Below, one piece after another: positions 57,287 through 64,000 of a DNA stretch of 64,000 bases (the first letter of the stretch is position 1; each line of letters starts with the position of its first letter). This stretch comes from Pediococcus acidilactici DSM 20284. Its GTDB lineage: Bacteria > Bacillota > Bacilli > Lactobacillales > Lactobacillaceae. The notes below the pieces were generated by a model. That model made no database searches. It was not told the DNA's origin and saw nothing but the letters and a program-made list of their open reading frames with translations. The DNA is taken from NCBI RefSeq assembly GCF_000146325.1, contig NZ_GL397067.1:375747-439746 (forward strand). Direction: 5' to 3'. Made by a program: the position numbers and the translations under genes.

Positions 57287-57300
57287 GCGGGTACCACCCT
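57287..57300 (-). promoter_or_regulatory. T-box-like motif in the topA leader
   Basis: On the minus strand AGGGTGGTACCCGC, one base longer than the canonical T-box AGGGTGGTACCGCG. There is no room for a full stem I-III leader between dprA and topA, and no terminator follows, so it may be a fossil or chance match. Confidence 0.3.
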
Positions 57301-57339
57301 AAGCGATTGACGTAGTCTCTGATAGCCACTGTTATAACG

Positions 57340-57375
57340 GTGCTAATCAAGTTTACATATTAGCACGACTTTTTT
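57340..57375 (+). terminator. Plus-strand hairpin with T-run downstream of the T-box-like motif
   Basis: GTGCTAAT, 10-base loop, ATTAGCAC, GAC, TTTTTT: a perfect 8-bp stem and a T-run. It points rightward, against the flanking leftward genes, so its transcript is unknown. Confidence 0.5.
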
Positions 57376-57386
57376 AAAATGTATAT

Positions 57387-58256
57387 TTATCTTTGTAAAC
57401 CAACCTCTTCAAGAACGTCATTTAAAGAGATTAATGGGCGTGCTCCCGCAGCAATTAGCTCGTTGGTTCCCCGACTATTTTCGCTAAAAATACTCCCGGG
57501 CACCGCTAAAACGTTGCGATTTTCCCCTAAGGCTAGGCTGGCAGTAATTAAACTGCCTGATTTTTGTTTTGCTTCGATAATACAAGTGGCCTGAGCTAAG
57601 CCAGCAATAATCCGATTACGTTCCACAAAGTGATGACGCAGCGGTCGTGCTCCCTGAGCATACTCACTGAGCAACAGCCCGGTTTGTTGGACCTGGTCTT
57701 GTAAAACCGCGTTTTGCTTAGGATAAGTAACGTCTAAGCCGTTACCAATTACCGCAATTGTTTTCCCAGCTCCGTCCACGGTAGCTTGGTGAGTCATCGC
57801 ATCAACACCGCGAGCCAAACCACTAACGGTAACTAACTGGTGTTCAAGCAAACCAGGAACCAGTTTTTTAACCGTCGCCATTCCGTAACGGGTCATGTTT
57901 CGAGCACCCACAATCGCAATCATTCGCGGTTCTTGGAGTAAATCTAGCCGGCCCCGGTAAAACAATACGGTGGGCGGACAATAAATTTCACGTAAAATGT
58001 CGGGATATGCTGGATCCGCAATCGTTAGGATTCCCCCGTTTTGCTCATTTTCATGAATCTTACGCTTTAATTTTGAACTATGCAAATAGTTAACTAAATC
58101 ACTTCGCTGTTCGTCGGCAATTAACGGGCTTGTGTGTACCCATTCAGATATCGATAGCTCTGGCTGGTCGCGGACCGTTTGATAAATTTGAGATTGCTTT
58201 TTAATGCCAAAAGTAGTGCCGATTTTAATGCGAATTAAAAAATCACGAAGTTCCAT
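57387..58256 (-). CDS. dprA: DNA-processing protein A
   Basis: Loads RecA on single-stranded DNA during transformation. 289 residues from the ATG at 58256 after GAGGTGAAAG. Rossmann-fold core: VGARNMTRYGM, SGLARGVDAMTHQATVDGAGKTIAVIGNG region, and RNRIIAGLAQ (about 219-228). The C-terminal winged helix of longer DprA proteins is absent. It lies between rnhB and topA, the standard place. Confidence 0.95.
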   Translation of the reverse strand: MELRDFLIRIKIGTTFGIKKQSQIYQTVRDQPELSISEWVHTSPLIADEQRSDLVNYLHSSKLKRKIHENEQNGGILTIADPAYPDILREIYCPPTVLFYRGRLDLLQEPRMIAIVGARNMTRYGMATVKKLVPGLLEHQLVTVSGLARGVDAMTHQATVDGAGKTIAVIGNGLDVTYPKQNAVLQDQVQQTGLLLSEYAQGARPLRHHFVERNRIIAGLAQATCIIEAKQKSGSLITASLALGENRNVLAVPGSIFSENSRGTNELIAAGARPLISLNDVLEEVGLQR

Positions 58257-58301
58257 TCTTTCACCTCGAATGTACAATACGTGATTTTAGTAAATAATAT
58301 T

Positions 58302-59069
58302 TTATTGTCGAACAAATTCTGGAACCGGTTCAAAAGTCAACCGATGTAGCGGGGTAACTCCTAACTCCTTTAAACCTTCCAGGTGCTGCTTGGTTCCGTA
58401 ACCCACGTTTTGATCGAAACCGTAGCCGGGATAAACTTTATTGTACGAGCGCATGAGGTGATCCCGGTAGACTTTGGCCACAATTGAAGCTGCCGCAATG
58501 CTAATACTCTTAGCATCCCCTTTATACATCACCGTCTTAGGAATACTCGTAGGAACCTGAACTGCATCAATTAACAAGTGTTCCGGAGTTACATTTAAAT
58601 GGCTAATCGCGTCGTTCATTGCCGCTTTGGTGGCGTTCAAAATTCCCATTTGATCAATTTGCTGGTTAGAACGCACCCCGATACCAACGCTAACTGCTTC
58701 AGATAGAATTTGGGCGTACAGAGATTCCCTAAGCTTTAAGGACAACTGTTTGGAGTCGTTAACTTCTACCAAATCAAAATGGTCGTCTAGGACCACTGCC
58801 GCCGTCACCACTGGTCCAGCTAAACATCCGCGGCCTACTTCATCAATCCCAGCCACAAACTGCTTGCCGGACTGCCATAACTCATTTTCCAAGGAAAACC
58901 GCTTTTGAAAGGCGAGGCGTTGTTCAGCTATTTTTTGGAGCACCTTTTCCTTTTGCCGTAATAGTTTTTGCACTCCAGCCCGGTCATCGTCAGCTAGAGC
59001 CAAAAAGTAAGGATCATTAACGTCTTGAACGGTTACTAAGCGTTCCTTAATTTCTTTAATCGTCGCCAC
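58302..59069 (-). CDS. rnhB: Ribonuclease HII
   Basis: Removes ribonucleotides and RNA from DNA. 255 residues. Catalytic acidic residues in GIDEVGRGCLAGPVV and LLIDAVQVP, and SIAAASIVAKVYRD. The start is taken as GTG at 59069, 10 bases after GGAGGAGC; this overlaps ylqF by 14 bases. The N-terminal 70 residues form the extension typical of Bacillus-type HII. Confidence 0.94.
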   Translation of the reverse strand: MATIKEIKERLVTVQDVNDPYFLALADDDRAGVQKLLRQKEKVLQKIAEQRLAFQKRFSLENELWQSGKQFVAGIDEVGRGCLAGPVVTAAVVLDDHFDLVEVNDSKQLSLKLRESLYAQILSEAVSVGIGVRSNQQIDQMGILNATKAAMNDAISHLNVTPEHLLIDAVQVPTSIPKTVMYKGDAKSISIAAASIVAKVYRDHLMRSYNKVYPGYGFDQNVGYGTKQHLEGLKELGVTPLHRLTFEPVPEFVRQ

Positions 59070-59919
59070 GGTCGTTAAGCTCCTCCACAAAATCTAAGTT
59101 AAAACGACCTAATTTGCCCTTCCGAGCATCCAACAAGATTCGTTGGCTAGCACGATCATAGTCGTCTCTCATTCCTAACTTCTGGGTGATTAACAGTAAA
59201 AGTTCTGGCAAAGGCTGATCAAAGTCTTCATCCGTTAAATGATACCGCTCCATTAAACCGTTACGATATTTTTCGCTAAAAATCTGCAAGCCAAATAATG
59301 CCACGTCATCATTGGCGTATAAGTTGTCCTTAATTGCCCCAGTAAATGCTAACTTACTGCCAACCGACTGGTCTTCAAACTTCGGCCATAAAATTCCGGG
59401 GGTATCTAATAGGTACAAACCTTGCCGTGACTTAAGCCATTGTTGTTTTTTAGTAACGCCAGGACGGTCCCCAGTAATGGCAACTTTTTTGTTAACCAGA
59501 TGGTTTAGCAAGGTCGATTTTCCTACATTAGGGATTCCGATACACATCGATTTAATCTCCGTCTTCTTAATTCCCCGACTTTCCCAGTTTTCGAGCTTAT
59601 CCGCTAAAATTGCGCGGGTATGTTTTAGGATAATTTTTTCCGTTGAAGGCTCTTTAGAGTTCAACGCCACGGCATGGTCGCCATTTTTGCGGAAGTACTC
59701 TAACCACCGTTGGGTCTCTTGAGGATCGGCCAAGTCCGCCTTGGTTAAAATTAATAAATGCGGCTTATCTTTAATAACCGACTCAATCATCGGATTGCGT
59801 GACGAAACTGGAATCCGCGCGTCGACCAGTTCAAAAACAACGTCAACGAGCTTTAATTTTTCCTCAACTTGCCGAATGGCTTTGGCCATGTGGCCCGGAT
59901 ACCATTGTATAATAGGCAT
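59056..59919 (-). CDS. ylqF: Ribosome biogenesis GTPase YlqF/RbgA
   Basis: Circularly permuted GTPase needed for late 50S assembly. 287 residues; motif order G4 (LTKADLAD, about 58-65), G5, then G1 (GIPNVGKSTLLN, about 128-139), G2 and G3 (LDTPGILWP). The C-terminal domain (about 200-287) binds the ribosome. AAAGGAG stands before the ATG. First gene of the ylqF-rnhB-dprA-topA run. Confidence 0.96.
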   Translation of the reverse strand: MPIIQWYPGHMAKAIRQVEEKLKLVDVVFELVDARIPVSSRNPMIESVIKDKPHLLILTKADLADPQETQRWLEYFRKNGDHAVALNSKEPSTEKIILKHTRAILADKLENWESRGIKKTEIKSMCIGIPNVGKSTLLNHLVNKKVAITGDRPGVTKKQQWLKSRQGLYLLDTPGILWPKFEDQSVGSKLAFTGAIKDNLYANDDVALFGLQIFSEKYRNGLMERYHLTDEDFDQPLPELLLLITQKLGMRDDYDRASQRILLDARKGKLGRFNLDFVEELNDRGDD

Positions 59920-60184
59920 ATTCTCTAACTCCTTTTATATCAAGGCTTTAAACACCTTGTTTGTTTTATTTTTTAAAATTGGGCAAAAATTGGGCAAATT
60001 CAAAATCTAGTAATCGCCAAATCAATTTTACCATCTTCAAAGCTGTTTGCTACTACATCTTGAGTATCCGTGTCGTTTCTAATAACGAGCATTGGGCAAA
60101 TTTAGTAAGTCGAAAAAAAGCTGTTTACACGATGTTCAATATTTAATTAGCAGTTAACTAATCTTTACTAGCCCTTAATAAAAT
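59920..60184. repeat. Gene-free stretch with three ATTGGGCAAA repeats
   Basis: ATTGGGCAAA occurs at 59978-59987, 59989-59998 and 60091-60100. Read rightward these encode IGQKLGK, like the C-terminus of many phage integrases in lactobacilli. Between them, on the minus strand, is a 30-codon frame (60000-60092) without a ribosome site. Probably a fossil phage attachment or integrase end. Confidence 0.35.
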
Positions 60185-60227
60185 AAAAAACAGAAATCAA
60201 TTCCTCGAAAATTTGGTTTCTGTTTTT
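60185..60227. terminator. Bidirectional terminator
   Basis: AAAAAACAGAAA and TTTCTGTTTTT around a 20-base loop. It separates the core block from the accessory end. Confidence 0.75.
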
Positions 60228-60278
60228 GTGTGCATCAAATCTATTCATAAAGATCCATACATACACTAGGACAAACAA

Positions 60279-60303
60279 AAAGAGAACCAAACTCGTTCTC
60301 TTT
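60279..60303 (-). terminator. Terminator after the 72-residue membrane protein gene
   Basis: Read leftward: GAGAACG, AGTTT, GGTTCTC then TTTTTG. Lies 22 bases past the stop. Confidence 0.65.
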
Positions 60304-60324
60304 CACTAGTGAAATTGATTTTGT

Positions 60325-60543
60325 CTATCCTAAACGGTCTTTATCACCAAATTCATCCTGCATTGCCATACAAAACACGTAAATGGAAAAGAATAACATT
60401 ACGAAAAATGATCCAACTACAAAATCTGCGCTTTCTTTAAGTGGCGTAAACGAAGTCATTACTAACATTAATGAGTTAGCAATTATCCAAACAATATACA
60501 GCCTTTTAGTTCGTTTCGTTAGGTTTGCCTTTTTTAATTTCAT
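60325..60543 (-). CDS. Hypothetical 72-residue membrane protein
   Basis: No family recognised. A basic N-terminus (KLKKANLTKRTKR), two membrane helices (about 15-35 and 43-62) and an acidic tail (EFGDKDRLG). GAGAGTGATTC lies before the ATG, and a terminator follows, so it is likely expressed alone. Confidence 0.6.
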   Translation of the reverse strand: MKLKKANLTKRTKRLYIVWIIANSLMLVMTSFTPLKESADFVVGSFFVMLFFSIYVFCMAMQDEFGDKDRLG

Positions 60544-60882
60544 GATGAATCACTCTCTTTACTTCACACATGCTAACTATTCCAACTTTTCTTAATTCAC
60601 AAAGCCCCTTTTAACAATTGTTATTGAAACTTCTATTAGGTTCAAATATCTACTGAATTCTGACTTTTAAAATTTGTCTTTTAGCCTATTCATACTTATA
60701 CATAGTACATTTTTGAATTAGAAAACGTTCCTACTCCCTCATTTTAATTGTAATCTTTTTTCATTCGTTTGCAAACGCTTTTTTAATCCTGAATGTCCGG
60801 CTTCGTATTTTAAGAAAAACTGCTTACCATTTAGTCAAGTATACTTTTTACAATTTTTTGAATTTTACTCAAAACTAAAAAA
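60544..60882. other. AT-rich gene-free stretch before the ISL3-family element
   Basis: No gene. Contains a perfect palindrome CGTTTGCAAACG (60766-60777) and, at 60859-60881, a copy of the 3' end of the transposase gene (see findings). Confidence 0.4.
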
Positions 60883-62324
60883 GAGCTCTATAATAACAAG
60901 TGTGGATGAACAGTAAAAAACTGTTTGTCGACACTTTTTTCATACAAAAAAGGACATATCATCATCCTTAATGCTACAAACATGTCGACCGAAACCAAAT
61001 TGAAAGCAGGTGATAATATGTCTCGTAAAGGTATTATACAAGATAATTTAACTAAAAGTGACCCTAATCTAGAAGTAAAATCTGTTATGGAAGAAAAGGA
61101 GGTTTATCGTGTGATCGGTAAATTAACCTATCGGTTAACCTCCTGTGCTTATTGTCATACAAGAAGCATTGTAAAAAACGGGTTTAAAACTGTGTATATC
61201 CGTGATATTCCCTTTAATGACAAGCCCGTCATTCTTCAGATAGATAAGCAACGCTTTTTATGCAAGGCATGTCACCGCTCTATTATCGCTCAGACTAATT
61301 TGATAAAAAAGTACGCCCAGTTAACTCAAAGATTGAAATTTAGCATTATTAACTATTTAGCTAAAGACTTATCCGTTAACAATATCGCCCAAGAATTAAA
61401 TGTTTCCCCAGTTTCAGTAAATCGAATAGTCACGGACTTGCATGATCAATGGGTCCACCCGAAAGCCACTTTACCAGAACACCTTTCTATTGATGAGGTT
61501 AGAACTACCCAACATCAAATGAGCTTTTTTGGCTATCAACGCTGAGAGTGGCGCACTAGTAACCTTATTACCTGATCGCCTTTCCCAAAAATATTATCGA
61601 TCATTTTGAACGATGTTACTCATTAACAGCTCGTAGAGCTGTCAAATCCGTAGTCTTAGATTTTAATTCTAGTTACCATACTTTTATTAAACGGCTTTTT
61701 CCAAACGCTAAAATTGTCGTGGATCGCTTCCATCTAATTCAAATGCTAAATCGCTTAATTACGCAAACTAGAATCTCTGTAATGCGTCAATTTAAATGGA
61801 ACTCCAGAAATTACCGTCTTCTTAAATATTATTGGAAACTTTACTTAAAACCGTTTAACAATCTGGCGATTAAACATCCATTTTGAAAAAACATTTAAAA
61901 GACCGATTAACTGAAACTCAAATTGTTTCGAAGGAATCAATACCGATCTGGAATTGGCTAAAGTTTATTACATTACCCAATCTTTAGCAGAAGCCATTCG
62001 AAATAATAACCATGCTCAACTAGTAAAGTTACTACAAACAAAAACCAAAAATTCATCATTACATACTTTGCTTAAAACCTTTAATGCCAGAGCTAAATCT
62101 ATTATTAACGCTATGCGTTCGCCATTATCCAACGGACGAATCGAAGGAGTTATTCGTAAAATCAAGCAAATTAATCGCACAGCCTACGGCTACCGAAATT
62201 GGCAACATCTAAGAGATCGCGTCTTTATTGAATTTTCACTCAAAACTAAAAAAAGGAAACCAATTCGTCGCTAAACGAAATGATTTCCTTAACAGCTTCT
62301 ATCCACACTTGATGACAGAGAGCC
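60883..62324 (+). mobile_element. Decayed ISL3-family insertion sequence
   Basis: Left end GAGCTCTATAATAACAAG (from 60883) and right end, read inward, GGCTCTCTGTCATCAAGTG (from 62324) share the CAAGTGTGGAT core typical of ISL3 inverted repeats. Length about 1.44 kb, normal for ISL3 members. Encloses one frameshifted transposase. Clear target duplications were not seen; both flanks are A-rich. Confidence 0.8.
61018..62274 (+). pseudogene. ISL3-family transposase, frameshifted
   Basis: From the ATG at 61018 (GCAGGTGATAAT upstream). N-terminal zinc motif CAYCHTRSIV and CKACHRS, HTH NIAQELNVSPVSVNRIV, DDE-family region VVLDFNSSYHTFIKRLFPNAK and VDRFHLIQMLNR, and C-terminal GRIEGVIRKIKQINRTAYGY. 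Reading frame must change near 61525 (T-run), 61585 (A-run), 61885 (A-run) and about 61945. The total, 1257 bases, equals 419 codons, normal for ISL3, so the element has suffered small indels rather than loss. Confidence 0.9.
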
Positions 62325-62653
62325 AAAAATATAGCGATCCTCAAAAGTTAGACCAGGAGTCTAGCTAATGCGAGTTGCCATATAAAATCGTTGTCTTTTA
62401 GTTTGTCTAATATTTTAAAAACTATACTCTAATTAAAATAATTCATTATTTAACTGGGGTTGGTTCGGTCCATACCCAGTTAGATATTCGCTTATTAAGC
62501 TACCACTTTCCATTTACTTGAATCAATTAATCTTGATGACGAACGCTTTCTTTATTATGAACAATTTCTTCATTATCATTCGAGCCTTCCAAAACAACAA
62601 AACTATAAGATATGCATTTTGCTGCGTTACCATCAATTTTGAAAATAAAAATA
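62325..62653. other. AT-rich stretch with a possible gene fragment
   Basis: On the plus strand about 47 codons (roughly 62500-62640) read LESINLDDERFLYYEQF and onward without a start or ribosome site; they may be a remnant of a lost gene. Nothing else recognised. Confidence 0.3.
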
Positions 62654-63200
62654 TCAAGATTCATTATGCAATTTTTCCAACTGAAGTCTAACTTCATTTT
62701 TTAATTTACTAAACTCACATTCTGTCATCAAATTATCACGCTTAAATCCCACATATTCTCTAATTCCTTATAAATATTTTTCAGATAATCATATTTTTCA
62801 GTATAAATTTTTGAACCATCCACACCCACTTCAAAAGGAGATTCAAAAACAAATGTATTTTGGATCTCCTGGCAAGCATTTAGAAAAATCAATGTATATT
62901 CAATAACTCTGATATATTTAAATTGGACTGGGCTATTAATATATGTAATTTCCTTATCTCTAAGATAGGCTAACCCTTCTGCAGGTATCCCTATAGAATT
63001 TATTGTCTGTCTGTATTCTATACTATCAACATACTCTTTTTTATCATATTTTTGAATTTAACATAGTTTATATAGTGCCAATACCAATTAATAATTGGTA
63101 TAAACAAAGCCGTTAAAATAAAGCGCAAACACTTTATAAAAAAATCAATGTTTTCTTTTGTTATTACTTTTGAACTTATTTCTACAACAACTTGAATCAT
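62654..63200 (-). pseudogene. Frameshifted unknown membrane-anchored protein gene
   Basis: Starts at an ATG overlapping the stop of the upstream gene (ATGA). Residues 1-50 include one membrane helix (about 19-40, FIKCLRFILTALFIPIINWY). After a lost A in an A-run near 63035 the frame continues KKEYVDSIEYRQTIN and onward (about 100 codons), then after a second lost base near 62755 REYVGFKRDNLMTE to the stop at 62654. With both bases restored the length is exactly 183 codons. No family recognised; AT-rich, unlike the core genes. Confidence 0.6.
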
Positions 63201-63667
63201 ATAATTGGTTTCCAATCGTCTGTAAATAACTGTTGAACCGTATTATCTTCTAAATTTATTGGGGATTCTCTTATGTCATCAAGTTCAAAATCTACCCATT
63301 CAATGCAATAAGAAATATCATATTTTTCATTTTCAGGCATTCTATTAATTGCACCGATTAAATAATAATGTTTTGTACTGCTAATAAGATTATCGTCCGT
63401 AACATTACAGACAATACCTACCACTTTTTTTAAGGAATTTGCATAGTCAACAATATACCCTTTGGTTAAAGTTCCAGAAACACCAACTATATTAGCAATT
63501 TCTTTTTCAGATATATATAATTTATCTTTTCCCAATAAGTTACGTTTATTAAACAATTCAATAAATAAACTCAATTGTTTTTTTGCTGTTTCAAGTTCAT
63601 CTATTAAACCATGAACAGTAAAAAAACAATCTTTTGAGTCATTATACATGCTTTGTATATATTTCAT
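63197..63667 (-). CDS. Hypothetical 156-residue protein, coupled to a membrane-anchored partner
   Basis: No family recognised. A predicted helical N-terminus (about 20-45), a middle segment EKEIANIVGVSGTLTKGYIV that could be an HTH-like helix pair, then mixed alpha/beta and an acidic C-terminus (WVDFELDDIRESPINLED). The stop overlaps the next start as ATGA, so the two are translationally coupled. AT-rich and next to a decayed IS: likely acquired. Role unknown; a phage- or defence-linked pair is only a guess. Confidence 0.65.
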   Translation of the reverse strand: MKYIQSMYNDSKDCFFTVHGLIDELETAKKQLSLFIELFNKRNLLGKDKLYISEKEIANIVGVSGTLTKGYIVDYANSLKKVVGIVCNVTDDNLISSTKHYYLIGAINRMPENEKYDISYCIEWVDFELDDIRESPINLEDNTVQQLFTDDWKPII

Positions 63668-64000
63668 AAAATTCTCTCCATAGTTATTACATATTAAATA
63701 ACAAAAACTGACTTAACTAAACAAAAAAATTTCGAGCCAGTTCCGAATATATCTAGGTTTTAACAACAATTTATCAACCATTTTTTCTGATAATAATTAG
63801 ATGTGTTTATAACCGAAAATATGATAAATGAACATTAATTTAACACATGATTCCTTTTAAATAAATGCTTAATAGCCCACACCTCATACAGTAATACTTT
63901 AGGGCGTATACACTTGTTAATTATATGTTTATATTTAAAATGATTCTACTAAGAAAGCACCATATCCATTAATATGCAATATATCCTCAACAAAATTTTA
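63668..64000. other. AT-rich gene-free end of window
   Basis: No frame, RNA gene or repeat is recognised in the last 330 bases. Confidence 0.4.

Noticed and set aside
60000-60092. A 30-codon leftward frame between the ATTGGGCAAA repeats
   Set aside because: No ribosome site and a stop just upstream; not enough to call a gene.
1-64000. tRNA, rRNA genes and CRISPR arrays
   Set aside because: No tRNA-like TTC-arm and acceptor pairs, no rRNA sequence and no regularly spaced repeats were seen by eye; a dedicated scan was not possible.

Overview
The window is a chromosomal segment of a low-to-moderate GC Firmicute in the family Lactobacillaceae. The evidence is gene order (recU-pbp1A next to gpsB-rnpB; topA-xerC-hslV-hslU; ylqF-rnhB-dprA; a folB-folK-folE-folC-xtp-folP folate operon), a B-type RNase P RNA, Shine-Dalgarno sites close to AAGGAGG, and Lactobacillus-type protein families (EbsA, MsrA/MsrB, LCP, Mn-dependent pyrophosphatase). 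The genus cannot be fixed from sequence alone; a heterofermentative lactobacillus is plausible.

Layout. 1-1404: pbp1A (running off the left edge) and recU, leftward. 1561-12888: a rightward block: ypsA, gpsB, rnpB, rlmL-type methyltransferase, FAD oxidoreductase, ebsA, fhs, lspA, rluD-type synthase, pyrR, and a carA-carB pair. 13011-19074: rqcH facing a marR gene, degV, two fluoride exporters, a YisL-like membrane protein, and a LacI regulator facing a 91-residue protein of unknown function. 19188-27811: a YfcC-type transporter, an LCP protein, the Mg2+ P-type ATPase mgtA behind an M-box riboswitch, an MFS exporter and a flavodoxin-fold oxidoreductase. 27816-28214: a short stretch with possible small membrane peptides. 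28500-32936: the leftward folate operon. 33337-43702: YjeM-type permease, msrB-msrA, a gluconate/glycerate permease with glycerate kinase, a short UvrA paralogue, rarA and a MerR regulator. 43926-59919: ppaC with a LysR regulator, parE-parC, plsY, a LacX-type epimerase, hslUV-xerC-topA, dprA-rnhB-ylqF. 60325-64000: an AT-rich accessory end with a decayed ISL3-family element and a translationally coupled unknown gene pair whose second gene is frameshifted.

Most striking observation. The carA-carB pair beside an intact pyrR is open over its whole length (361 and 819 codons), but the residues needed for catalysis are replaced at all three active sites. CarA lacks the Cys-His-Glu glutaminase triad. 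The CarB N-terminal ATP-grasp has lost its glycine-rich loop and metal-binding Glu, and the second ATP-grasp is collapsed to a remnant. This looks like a retained, catalytically dead carbamoyl-phosphate-synthase-like complex with another role, possibly regulatory.

Other observations: a perfect palindrome carrying mirror-image promoters between rqcH and marR; three phased operator-like sites in front of the LacI-linked transporter operon; paired repeats before a lysR that overlaps ppaC; an M-box attenuator before mgtA; a T-box-like motif ahead of topA; and a duplicated tail of the ISL3 transposase at the element's left edge.
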